Origin: Aphrocallistes beatrix | Taxonomy: Eukaryota > Porifera > Hexactinellida > Sceptrulophora > Aphrocallistidae | Direction: 5' to 3' | Length of the DNA stretch: 64,000 bases | Assembly: GCA_963281255.1 (NCBI GenBank) | Contig: OY725494.1 | Location: 558,001-622,000 of the forward strand | Part shown: in pieces, positions 21,816-31,826 of the stretch | Layout: the number at the start of each line of letters is the position of its first letter | Numbering within the stretch: position 1 is the first letter of the stretch | Notes under the pieces: generated by a model | Told to the model about the DNA's origin: nothing | The model's input: the letters and a program-made list of their open reading frames with translations, nothing else | The model's database searches: none | Program-made: the position numbers and the translations under genes

Positions 21816-22955
21816 TAACCCTTCATCATGTTTATTAATCAATATTATAATCTTCATATTATCATCGTGGTCATCATTATTTGAATTATTATTTCCATTT
21901 ATCATCATTATAATTTATTATATTATTGTTACCTCTCTAATATTAAAAAACATCATAATCACTTATTTTGTTTTATTCGTGATTTACAATCACAGTATAT
22001 TTTAGATTCATAATGACATTAGATTGGTATTTGTCATGAATAATCTTGTCATGAATTGTCCTGTCACGAATTGTCTGTATTCCATAAATGATGATTTTGA
22101 ATGTGATGCGATGTTTTACAGGCATCCAGTAGAGGGATTTAATATGAAGAAGAGACGATGGAGTAGTTCTTGATGAGTTGTGAATAAGCCTTGCTGCAAC
22201 ACGTTGGAGTCGAGATCTGAGCAACCAGGGAGAACCATGTAAAAGATTGTTGCTATTGTAAAGATGAGAGGTTACTAGTACGAGGAGTTTAACGATAGTT
22301 TAGCATGGTTTACTGGAAAGATACTTCTTGATTCGATGGATATTCTAGATGAAATAGAAGCATGAAGAAACAGCTTTACGGATCTAGGAAATATATCAAT
22401 TGGTTGTTGTCGAACCAGGTACCCAATTTTACTTCTTTGGATGGCGAGATTAGAGAATTGCTAACAGAGATGCTATCAATATAGAAATTTGAGATTTGTT
22501 GACGGGTACCGATGACGAGGAACTCAGTTTTGGTCATTGCTGAGCAGCTTGTTGTTAAGAACCCTAGAACGGAGATTAGAGACACAGGATTGGATGACAG
22601 TGAGAGCAGATTTCTCAGAGTAAAGAATTGGGTTTAAAATAATGATAAATTTGAATATCATCGGCATAGCAGTTCATGTCGAGGAGGTGAGACCTAATGA
22701 TATCAAAGAGCGAGCTGGTGGTATAAAGAGTGAAGAGAAGGGTACCAAGGCAGGAACCTTAGGGGAGCGGGAATGCTGTATTTAACGGGAGTGTCGAGTG
22801 AATTTGAACCACGGATGGAGATGGATTGGGTTCTGCCAGAGAGATATTATTTGAACCGGGAGAAGTGCCACAAATCCCGAAATGTGTAAGAAGGCATGTT
22901 ATTAGGATAGAATGGTCAGCAGTGTCAAATACATAGCTGAGACCCAAGAGGACGA

Positions 22956-23175
22956 GAAATGTGACGTATTTTCCTCAACTTGATCGCTCTTTTTATTTTG
23001 CTGCTCCTGTTGAATGGAATAACCTGCCTGCCTACCTACATCCGGTATGCTCAATCCATTACTATCTTTAAAAATCTCTTGAAAACTCATCTTTTTCGAT
23101 TAGCCCATGAAACGCATTTAATAATACATTAATTTATACATATATACGCGCGCACAGACTTACACATATACTGTA
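22956..23175 (+). pseudogene. LINE 3' coding end, opposite orientation
   Basis: Reads LDRSFYFAAPVEWNNLPAYL, the usual C-terminal tail of CR1/L2 open frames, then frameshifts and a TA-rich 3' region. It abuts the oppositely oriented RT fragment head to head, as in 5'-inverted (twin-primed) LINE insertions or later rearrangement. The same arrangement is present at 45190-45620. Confidence 0.72.
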
Positions 23176-23665
23176 TATATAACATATTTGTTAACTTGAA
23201 ATATAATTTGGATGATAATATCTTTTTACTTCTGGCATGAACATGGCATGAACATTTCACACTTGGTATGAATTTTGCATGAACATTTAATGTTTTATGG
23301 CATGAATTTGGCATGAAAATTTGAAGGTATGTGACATGAACATGTCAAACAATTCATATGACAACACTGAAATGGAAAATTAACTTGTATTACACTTTCT
23401 TGTTTAAAGATGTAGTAGTATTGATTGGAAAATTTAGAGGCTGCATCTGTGTTGGTAATTTAGCTTCGGGATAATCAATTTACGTTTTTTAGTGGATCCA
23501 CTTCTAAGAATGAAGAAGTTCCTTCTGCCATTAATAATACAATTCTATAAATTATCATAGTAAATGTTAGAATAATAATTAAATTTGTAGTATTTACAAA
23601 GAAAAGCCTATTAATTCTTGAATAGCATTAAAATCTCAGGCGCATGCGCCTCGTCGATTTTAATA

Positions 23666-23849
23666 GCTCATTTTCTAGCATAGTAAGAGACAACTAGATA
23701 CCACAATTTGTATTTGTCTGTAATGTTGAATCGACCAGCTACTCTCGCTACTACAGTCGACTCCGCTTAATAGGACCACATCGGTCAGAGGACATTTTGG
23801 ACCAATTAACTAGAGAACCCTATTAAACATAAACATTTTGTATTAGCTA
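23666..23849. other. Ginger interior with a Tigger-like MITE fragment
   Basis: TACAGTCGACTCCGCTTAAT at 23755 is the end of the MITE family seen at 15780 and 37687. No matching right end was found. No gene. Confidence 0.5.
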
Positions 23850-24056
23850 TGTACCACTCGACCTGCGGTACACTCGACTGACGGTACACTCGACTGGCGG
23901 TACACTCGACTGACGGTATACTCGACTTGCGGTACACTCGACCTGCGGTACACTCGACTGACGGTACACTCGACTGACGGTACACTCGACTGGCGGTACA
24001 CTCGACTGACGGTACACTCGACTTGCGGTACACTCGACCTGCGGTACACTCGACTA
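23850..24056. repeat. 16-bp tandem array with higher-order order of variants
   Basis: About 13 units of GGTACACTCGACTGAC. The variable tail (CTGC, TGAC, TGGC, TGAC, TTGC) recurs in the same order, so a block of five to six units has been duplicated. The apparent minus-strand protein (YRQSSVPSVEC repeats) is produced by the array. Confidence 0.93.
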
Positions 24057-25513
24057 TGGAAATGCTAATCTTCCCAAAGTATTCGTACATCCTAATATTT
24101 TCCATACAAATAATAACAATAAGTTAAGTATTTTTAGCAAATCTATACTAGTGGTGAGTGACAAACTTTTTAATTTGTCTTAAATTCATTCTCTCACTAT
24201 TCAATTGCTATACTTCCTAAAAGCACTGCTTATAATTAGCTATATGGAAATATAATTGTGTATTCATATTTTTGGCAGGACAGTAGCTATGCAACCATTG
24301 GTAATAAACTCGATTTTGTCTGGAGAGAGCATAATTATTGTGTGTGTAGGAATGCCAATTCAAGCCAGTCTATCATATTTAGATAATCGATCGCTCCATT
24401 TAGTTTTCGAAAACAGGCACTTAATCAGGCTATTCTAGAAATGAATGAATATAATTCAAACGAAAAATGATACCGACTTTTTTTAATTGTCGACAGTAAT
24501 TCTCTTTCATGCTAAAATTTCGAGCGTTGAAATTAGTGATTCCATAAAATTTGAGTGGAGTGGATTGGATTGGCATCCCAAACGGAGCGGGATAACTTGT
24601 TTAGACGAGGCGACGATCACTTTTATACGTTACTACATATTCGCATCGCAACCCTTATAAACAATTATCGTTGGGGAGGAACAGGATGGCTAGTGGGGGA
24701 GAACCAAGGCCGTAGGAGCAAGTGTGATAGGTGCGGTGGCTGTCGCACAAATATTTTTGTCCACCGCACCACGAATGGGAATTCATGCTCTCATTCCGAC
24801 TAATTTCAATTCTGGAAACGCCACTTAGCCACACCAATAAATATTTGCTAACTACAGCCTTGGAGGAGGAGGCCATCATTTTCAATTAAATTACTATTTA
24901 CTCGCATCGCACTCCTTGTAAATCTATTCGCTGGAGAGGAACGGGATGGGATGGCTATTGGGGAGGAGGAGGCCATCACATCTAAAATTAAGCACTAATT
25001 GGTGAATGCACACCGCTCTGTAAACCTAAGTCTGGAGAAACCGAGATGACATGTACAGAAGAAGAATGCAAAGAGACTTTTAGTAATATTTATCTATACT
25101 TTCCCATGTTTGAATGTTACTTTTATTCGAACTAAATTATTATTTATATTTTAGTCATCAATTCTAGACATTTGGCTATTAGTTCTTAAAGAAATTAGCG
25201 TTACACATGCTTTGAAAGTAGACAATGTTAGTATCATTTTTAAGGGCAGAGTCATTGTACGTAATTCATGGCTGCATGTTAAATATTTTAGATTTATAAA
25301 CAAATTTGAATCCAGATTCATCAACAAGGACATCCCCAAACATGAAGCTAAAAATAAAAATTAGTTGAAACACTTAACCATAATATCAAACCATAATATC
25401 AAAGGAATGAGAACATATTTAAATGGTGACTCTTGATCTCAGGATATCATATAGAAGAGAGACGTAATTGGTATCAAAATAAACATCTTAAATCTACTGT
25501 GAATAGGTACATA
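24057..25513. other. Ginger interior, no gene recognised
   Basis: A degenerate roughly 260-bp tandem duplication is visible: TCGCATCGCAACCCTTATAA near 24642 matches TCGCATCGCACTCCTTGTAA near 24903, each followed by a GAGGAAC-GGATGGCTA stretch. Short open frames across it have no recognisable domain. Confidence 0.5.
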
Positions 25514-25868
25514 CGTGAACTACGTAATATAAGGACTGGAAACTATAATAGAAAAATGGACCATGGATGAAATAGAAGTGCATCCGATTTTTTTGCATAA
25601 TACAATTAGTTATGACTTTATATATAAAATATATCATTTTTAGTTGAATTCAACCCTGAAAATGGGTTAGGAATGCATTTTTTGTGAAAAGTCTTACTTA
25701 TTATTAGAAACCCATAATTATTGATTTTATATTGGAATATATATTTGATTTATTTTCAAATTTCCATAACATTCTGAATTTGATATTTATAGGGGTATTT
25801 CCTTAGCTATTTTTTATATAATGGTCTTAAAACCCGCCAAGATCTCTCATCAAAATTCCTACGTCATA

Positions 25869-26020
25869 GTCCAAGTGGGGTCCAAATGGACCCCAGAGAT
25901 TTTCAATGTCATCATAGTCGCAGTGGGGTACAAATGGACCCCAGCGAATATAACGTCCTAGTCGCAGTGGGGTCTTTTTGGACCCCAAGATTGCCTGGGG
26001 TCCACTTGGGCCCCAGGGTG
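25869..26020. repeat. Cluster of TGGGGTCCAAATGGACCCCA palindromes
   Basis: Four near-copies of a 20-bp palindrome (GGGGTCC ... GGACCCC) lie within 150 bp upstream of the THAP frame of P1. Each can form a perfect stem. Could be transposase or protein-binding sites; that is inference. Confidence 0.8.
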
Positions 26021-26136
26021 TCATTGGTGGGATTTATATAATTATTCATGTTAATACCCAATTCTTTGTCCTTTTCCCTTATTCTTCATTTTATTTCTCT
26101 ATCTTTCACTGATACAAATTAGCTTCCACAGTACGT

Positions 26137-26978
26137 ATGCCTAATACTTGTGTATGACTAATTATAGAGGTCATCCCACTGCTACTGTTTTCAAGTTACC
26201 GAAAGGCCCGCGAGAATTACGAGATAAGTGGATTACTGCTCTCCATAGAGATAAGGTTGGTGAACTATCGGAAAACAATATTTTCATCTGTATAAATCAT
26301 TTTAGAGAAGAAGACATTATACGAGTTGACCTGGCTCTCCAAGCGATAGTACTTTTTCTGAAATACCACGTATTAGACCTACCTACCGCCCTAACGCTGT
26401 TCCAGTTATTTTTCAAGGCTGTCTATCTCATTTCTCTTCAACATATCAGACGTCAAAGCGTTTTAGACTCTATCAATCTCGAAATTCAAGTTCTCCAATC
26501 TATTGTGTTTATTGGTGGTTATGCTGTATTCTCGTATCTTAAAACCACAAATTGCCATAACTGTATTCTACAACTAACTGAGAACAAAGATATTGAAATT
26601 TCAGAAACCACAAAATATGATCTTGTAAGATATATCGATCGTGGTTCTCTGAAGTGGCCTTCAGATATTGTCATATAATCAATTATTGTATTGTGGAAGA
26701 TATTCACCAAGATTGATGGTAATGAAACTGAATTCTATACCTCACCTTCAAGAAAAGTGTTGGTTCATCTAGCAGAATGTGTATTGGTTGATGGGTATAG
26801 CCAGCATTGGAGGAATGACTGTGGTAGTTGTAGTATTTCTGGGTGGATTATCATAAGGAAGATACTTAATACATGCACTAATTGTATATTAGTTAATAAA
26901 GTCCAGAATATAAACTCTGAAATTACATCTACAGGGAAGAAAGATATCCGGAAAATTAGGAAATTTGAATATTCATAA
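26137..26978 (+). pseudogene. P-element THAP protein, internally deleted
   Basis: ATG at 26137 gives MPNTCV then a stop. About 10 bases are missing relative to 28355, and the next frame carries the rest of the THAP zinc finger: NYRGHPTATVFKLPKGP, LRDKWITALHRDKV and ICINHFREEDI with the C..H pair. It then jumps to a C-terminal region typical of P-type/THAP9-like transposases (IGGYAVFSYL, CHNCILQL, IDRGSLKWPSDIV). After one in-frame stop (26676-26678) it continues through NDCGSC and NTCTNCILVNKVQNIN to 26978. The whole DDE catalytic domain is absent, so it could at most be a DNA-binding remnant. Confidence 0.8.
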
Positions 26979-27407
26979 CTTTTATGTCGTGTGTTTCACT
27001 TCCCCTATATTGTGTCTCACATCTGTATTTCACATCTGTGTTTCATATCTCCTATTGTGTTTTCACTTATTCTGTTGTTTTAAAAATGAATACACCATAA
27101 TTTATATTTTCAGGGTTGAATTCAACTAAAAATGATATATTTTATGTATAAAGTTCATAACTAATTGTATTATGCAAAATAATCGGATGCACTTCTATTT
27201 CATCCATGGTCCATTTTTCTATTATAGTTTCCAGTCCTTATATTACGTAGTTCACGGTACATAGTATTTTCGTGAATAATTTAAGCTATGGTAAAGAGGA
27301 AGGCATTGTTATTGAACAGTTACTTGCGAGCATCATTCAATGTCAGGACATAGAGAGAATTGAATATTATTAGCATTGCCTAAGTTTTATTTGAGTGTGG
27401 GGGATGT

Positions 27408-27606
27408 AAATCTCACGCTACGAAGATATTCCTGCCTTATCAATTGAAGAGTGTAAGAATCTCACGCTACTATAATTTCCCTAGTTTACTAATATAAGGG
27501 TGTAAGAATCTCACGGGTGTGGAGATCTCACGCTCCAACTAGGATATCCCTGGTTTACTAATACAAGGGTGTAAGAATCTCACGGGTGTGGAAATCTCAC
27601 GCAACA
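27408..27606 (-). repeat. Right terminal inverted repeat of the Ginger element
   Basis: Reverse complement of 15605-15775. It contains three GTGTAAGAATCTCACG subrepeats and ends GAAATCTCACGCAACA directly before GTTCTAAGATC of the host Helitron. Confidence 0.88.
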
Positions 27607-27735
27607 GTTCTAAGATCTAAGCGAAATTTTCACACCTTTTCTATACAAAATAAATGACTCTATAGTCTACACTATCACAATAGAAACCATTGTACGACGC
27701 TACAATAGATCGTCATTGTTATTAATATTTCAAAG

Positions 27736-27913
27736 CAGGCTTTCATCTAGGCGTATTTGATCCCATGGATCATAATTAGGCGTATGATTCTTTGAGACTA
27801 GGCGCGCGGCATAAAACATATATACAAATGCTATATAAAAATGAGTCTAGGAGCGTAGAAAAATGGTGGCGTCCATTTAGGCGTATGACTTTGGAAAGCT
27901 GGATGAAACTCTG
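27736..27913. mobile_element. hAT-like MITE (GGCGTATGA family)
   Basis: Begins CAGGCTTTCATCTAGGCGTA and ends GCTGGATGAAACTCTG. Flanks TTTCAAAG and CTTCAAAA match at 6 of 8. Removal restores the family A sequence CTTCAAA(G)CAACTTATG seen near 34640. Confidence 0.7.
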
Positions 27914-28354
27914 CTTCAAAACCACAACTTATGTTTAATATCTTAAATCGTGGAGTACGAAATATAAGGAGGGAGTACTGAATGAAAATATGCCACCACG
28001 GATGGGTTAGAAGTCCCATCGTACTTCTTAATTAGTGTCAATGGTTTATCAGTTTCAAAGATTTATATTATGGTTAATTTAGAAAACATACCTATAACTA
28101 TATTATACAACCATAATATTTTGTCATAAATTTTTCTTATTAAGAATTAACTGGAATAACAAATTTTTGATATTTTTGGTAGCTAAGTTAGTTAACGTTC
28201 GTATAATTTGCCCTCTTTGACATATCCCTTTTTTTATATTAGTTACAATATTTGATTCCTTCGATTGTATTCTGCCGTCTCCAGTCTCCATGACTTATTA
28301 TTTTATTAATTTTTAATCATAGCCTACTATTTAGTACCGATTGGAACACTCGTC

Positions 28355-28491
28355 ATGCCTAACCACTGCTCTGCTCCTGGGTGTAAAAGCAATTACAGAG
28401 GTGAGCCATATACACCAGTTTTCAAGCTTCCTACAGCCCCTCAAGAGTTACGTACTCAGTGGTTGAATGCACTCCATCGTGACAAAGTTGA
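28355..28491 (+). pseudogene. THAP-domain N-terminus of P2
   Basis: MPNHCSAPGCKSNYRGEPY, then VFKLPTAPQELRTQW and LNALHRDKV: the first half of a THAP C2CH zinc finger, with the first two Cys intact. The frame then enters unrelated sequence and the Merlin end, so the second C..H pair and everything after it are lost. Same subfamily as the P1 protein. Confidence 0.75.
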
Positions 28492-29439
28492 ACCTATCTA
28501 CAATACTTATCGGTACAATTGCAGTATCTTACCCCCCCCCCCCCCCACTTTTTGTACGATGGGCAAAATCGCTATATGCACCGTTATAGAACTCGTCGAA
28601 AGAAGCTTATAGAGCAAAATATTTCAAAAATCGGTCCACAAACAAAAAAGTTACGACAAATTTCCTATCTAAGCCAAATCCTATAGGGAAAATTGTATTA
28701 GCACTCCAGTCAAATTGCATTGGTTTATGCATTGCAAACTACCATAGTAATGCGCATACTAGATGTTGAGGTTAATCGCACTTCTTCAATTACGTATTCC
28801 TCTATATTGTTTATACTAGATGCGTTTTGTTACGCAATTTATGATGTCTATACGCAATACTGCTGCAAATTTTAGCTTGTAATTTATGCATGACAGCACC
28901 CAACTTATATATTATATTACTACAATTGGAATGTTATTGGTCAGATGAAGCAATTTCTGGTTTCAGCAAATGGCATGCAAACCACAGTAAGTTTATCAGA
29001 TTAATAATTGGTTTCATAGAAATGCTATTGTGTGGTAAATATTGCATTCCACTATGATGAATGCACAAATACCATTCTGCCAATAAACAAAACATATTTA
29101 ACAATAATAGCATTCCAATGTATCCCATCTCCTCTAGTGTAATAAATCCCTGAAGTATAAATTCACAAGAATGAAAATATATTTATCAATAAATACTTCC
29201 TTACATCTACTATTATAATAATTATTATTATCTGCTTAGTACAATTATCCAATCTGAAATCAATGGCTAGTCCTGGTGTCTTATCATTTCATCCGATAAT
29301 TAGTCCCACACAAGGTTGTGTCAAACTCAATGATTTGAATTATTTTTTTGTAATATTGCATCTGATCATTTACATAAAACACACCAGATCAATCAATTCA
29401 ATCATTTGTGCTTATTCAAATCGTTCAGCTCATTCATTT

Positions 29440-29880
29440 TAATCATTCAATTAAATTCAAATCAATCAATTCAAATCAATTCAATTCAATTCAAATCAAT
29501 TCAAATCAATTCAATTCAATTCAATTCAGATCATTTAATTCAATTCAGATACCGTATAATTTTTAGCCCAATTTTGCATTTGCCCCTGAAGAAAAATAAA
29601 TGTTTCACAATACATATGCAAGAGAGCTTTCGATAAATATAACCGCAAGAGTGAACCAAGAAATTTAGAACCCTCTTTTTGGAGGGGGATGGTTCGAGGG
29701 CCGGCAACTATTCGAGTATATACGGCCATTCAAATAAAAATCAATTCAGATAACTCGAATCAATTATAATCAGTTCAATTCAATTCAACTCAATTCAAAT
29801 CAAATCAATTCAATTCAATTCAATTCAATTCAAATCAAATCAATTCAATTCAATTCAATTCAATTAATTTAAATGAAATT
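29440..29880. repeat. (ATTCA)n pentanucleotide tract interrupted by a possible MITE
   Basis: Long runs of TTCAA/TTCAAATCAA at 29440-29545 and 29745-29880. The interruption (about 29550-29728) begins ACCGTATAATTTTTAGCC and ends GAGTATATACGG, weakly inverted ends, so a small transposon is possible. Confidence 0.75.
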
Positions 29881-30031
29881 TCAGATCATTCAGATCATTC
29901 TATTTTATTCAATGACAACATTCAGATCAATCAACTCAATCATTTCTTATTAACCAACTCAATCAAATCAAATCAAAAAATGAAGTTTTTTTCAAATCAA
30001 ATTGATTTGACTCAACCTTGCTCCCACAGCA

Positions 30032-30920
30032 TTCCCTGTTGTTGAGGAATTAACATTGAAGGAATTATTCAGAACTATCACACTGGACACTGATATGTGT
30101 ATTAATTGGTTGCAGGCTAATGGTCTTTTGGCACGTGGCATGATATGTAAATGCGGCGCCATTATGCGGAGCGGTGCATTTGCTGGTGTTTCGGAAGGAA
30201 AGGGATGGAGGTGTCCAGATAAACCTTGCAAAAAATTTGCATCCTTGCGAGTTGGCTCATTTTTTGAAGGATCAAAAATAGCATTGACAGAGCTTGTGGA
30301 GTTTCTGTATTTTGGGGCAGAGGAGTTACAGAGTACTCATTTTCTGAGAAAAAATTTGGGATGGTCGGCTCATACAATTACTGATTGGAAAAATTTTATG
30401 AGAGATTTATGTGTCGAGAGGTATTTAACAGATCCACAGCCTATTGGTGGCTCGGGCCATATCGTCGAAATATACGAAAGTAAATTTGGTCGTAGAAAAT
30501 ATCATAGAGGAAGATTGTTATCTGGGCAGTGGGTGTTCGGGGGAATTGACAGAGAAACGAAAGATGTTTTTATGATACCTGTGGAAGATCGCTCTTCAGC
30601 AACGCTCATCCCTATTATCCAGCAGTACATATAACCAGGCACTACTATTCTTTCAGATGAGTGGGCATCATACTCCCAGATACCACCTTCCGATTTCCAA
30701 CACCTCACTGTGAATCACAGTATTAACTTTGTGAATCCTATTACGGGTACACATACACAAACAATTGAAAGTACCTGGGGTCAAACAAAGAAACAGCATG
30801 ACAACTAACCCTGATCTTCTATACACTTATTTAGCGGAATATTGCTGGCGGAAAAAGCACCACGAAAATCCTTTTAGCCAAGTTGTGATGGAAATTCGTT
30901 CTCAATACACAGTTGCTTAA
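30032..30920 (+). pseudogene. Merlin (IS1595-like, ISXO2 domain) transposase
   Basis: After an acceptor-like CCCACAG the frame reads EELTLKELFRTITLD, a zinc ribbon (CKCG ... CPDKPC), GWSAHTITDWKNFMRDLC, then VEIYESKFGRRKYHRG and WVFGGIDRETK. Merlin proteins have Asp where this has Tyr in VEIYESKF, so the first catalytic residue is lost. A stop follows QQYI (30632). The same frame then continues PGTTILSDEWASYSQ (second Asp) and NHSINFVNPITGTHTQTIES (Glu). After a frameshift near 30800 the C-terminus TNPDLLYTYLAEYCWRKKH ends at 30920. Clearly inactive. Confidence 0.85.
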
Positions 30921-31449
30921 TTTGTTACTTTATCGCAGGCATAACTTATTAGTTAGTTTCTTCTAAACATTTATCAATTATAATTTATAACAATACTCTA
31001 AAAACTACTGTTATTAAATACTTATTAAATACAACTTATAGTACGATTCCTATAAGTTGGGTGCTGTCATGCATAAATTACAAGCTAAAATTTGCAGCAG
31101 TATTGCGTATAGACATCATAAATTGCGTAACAAAACGCATCTAGTATAAACAATATAGAGGAATACGTAATTGAAGAAGTGCGATTAACCTCAACATCTA
31201 GTATGCGCATTACTATGGTAGTTTGCAATGCATAAACCAATGCAATTTGACTGGAGTGACTAATACAATTTTCCCTATAGGATTTGGCTTAGATAGGAAA
31301 TTTGTCGTAACTTTTTTGTTTGTGGACCGATTTTTGAAATATTTTGCTCTATAAGCTTCTTTCGACGAGTTCTATAACGGTGCATATAGCGATTTTTCCC
31401 ATCGTACAAAAAGTGGGGGGGGGGGGGGGTAAGATACTGCAATTGTACC

Positions 31450-31826
31450 CTCATCTCACTAAAGCTACCCACCCTTCGCCCTAACCTACCTACCAATCCC
31501 ACTCGCGCTAACCTGTCTGCCATACTCATCTTACGGGGCCTACCCACCCTGCACTCTGACCTATCTGCCGCTCCCCTCGCACCAGCCTATCCACTATCCT
31601 AATCTCACTAAACCTACCAAACCCACTCGCGCTAACCTATCATCCATACTCATCTTACTGAACCTACCCACCCTGCACTCTGACCTATCTGCCGCTCCCT
31701 CTCGCACCAACCTATCCACTATACCTATCTCACTAAACCTACCAAACCCACTCGCGCTAACCCACCTGCTATACTCGTCTTACTGAACCTACCCACCCTG
31801 CACTCTAACCTATATACCGCTCCCTT
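31450..31826. repeat. ~124-bp tandem repeat, C/A-rich on the plus strand
   Basis: Three units begin CCACTCGCGCTAACC at about 31499, 31622 and 31747. The plus strand is almost devoid of G. Forms part of P2 outside the Merlin element. Confidence 0.85.

Larger units (their letters stand above)
21185..22083 (+). mobile_element. MULE with multi-copy GACAATTCGTGAC ends and 9-bp duplication
   Basis: Ends GGAATACAGACAATTCG and CGAATTGTCTGTATTCC. ATAAATGAT is perfectly duplicated at 21176-21184 and 22084-22092. The empty site ATAAATGATGAGG is preserved in element G copy 2 near 43736. A 9-bp duplication is the Mutator-like signature. The left end holds about five GACAATTCGTGACAG repeats and the right end two or three. 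Confidence 0.92.
21060..22955 (-). pseudogene. CR1/L2-like LINE reverse transcriptase fragment (split by a MULE)
   Basis: Minus-strand remnants read, in order: VLLGLSYVFDTADHSIL (RT motif of the FDT.DH type), YADDIQIYH (YxDD box), KTEFLVIGTRQQ, LGTWFDNN, then LQRVAARLIHNSSRTTPSS and LYWMPVKHRITFK, all usual for CR1/L2-group RT C-terminal regions. Frames are broken by several indels. The 3' part is interrupted by the MULE at 21185-22083 and ends near 21060 after a HLNISAWNYCI tail. No endonuclease is present. Dead copy. Confidence 0.8.
20111..23665. mobile_element. Hairpin-ended element G, copy 1 (inside Ginger)
   Basis: Inverted ends start TATTAAAATCGACGAGGCGC, continue ATGCG, and are followed by about 290 bp of matched arm (20111-20420 against 23380-23665). 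Each terminus is itself a hairpin: ATTAAAATC pairs with GATTTTAAT around GAGGCGCATGCGCCT. The body holds parts of a LINE in two orientations, a MULE (21185-22083) and a hAT5-like MITE (20579-20725). Copy 2 at 42803-47020 shares arms and LINE, so the composite moved or was duplicated as a unit. Confidence 0.8.
25514..27255 (+). mobile_element. P-type transposon (P1) with perfect 8-bp duplication
   Basis: GGTACATA is duplicated at 25506-25513 and 27256-27263. Inverted repeats of about 150 bp start GTGAACTACGTAATATAAGG. An 8-bp duplication and a THAP-domain protein are P-superfamily features. The ends resemble those of the element at 27949-32214. It sits inside the Ginger element. The coding part lacks the central RNase-H-like domain. 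Confidence 0.92.
15605..27606 (+). mobile_element. Ginger-type DNA transposon, ~12 kb with nested insertions
   Basis: Terminal inverted repeats of about 170-200 bp begin TGTTGCGTGAGATTTCC on both ends and consist of roughly 73-bp subrepeats (CACACCCGTGAGATTCTTAC; GTAAACCAGGGATATCCTAG). TGTNR-type ends, a gypsy-like integrase without reverse transcriptase, introns and an OTU protease are known features of Ginger elements. GTT borders the element on both sides (15601-15603, 27607-27609), one base away on the left. A short duplication fits, though 4 bp is reported for Ginger1. The 12-kb size comes from insertions at 15780, 19786, 20111-23665 and 25514-27255. Confidence 0.88.
28512..31449 (+). 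mobile_element. Merlin-type transposon with ~400-bp inverted arms
   Basis: Ends GGTACAATTGCAGTATCTTA are followed by a 15-bp C run on the left and a G run on the right, then arms matching to about 28912 and from about 31040. The centre codes for an IS1595/Merlin-type transposase. Flanks CTTATC and CTCATC are near-identical; Merlin usually duplicates 8-9 bp, so the duplication has decayed or the end is a few bases off. Confidence 0.8.

Noticed and set aside
23850..24056. CRISPR-like array
   Set aside because: The 16-bp units are contiguous with no unique spacers, and the genome is eukaryotic.
23806..24105. Minus-strand frames with SSVPSVEC repeats
   Set aside because: They follow from the 16-bp tandem array, whose period is not a multiple of three, so every frame repeats alike.
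24555..24803. 82-codon plus-strand frame with CDRCGGC
   Set aside because: Two close Cys pairs suggested a zinc finger, but it lies in a degenerate tandem duplication and has no matching downstream ligands.
15605..27606. Polinton/Maverick or LTR retrotransposon instead of Ginger
   Set aside because: No polymerase B, packaging ATPase, reverse transcriptase or LTRs are visible. The ends are inverted, not direct, and the integrase gene is spliced and fused to OTU.
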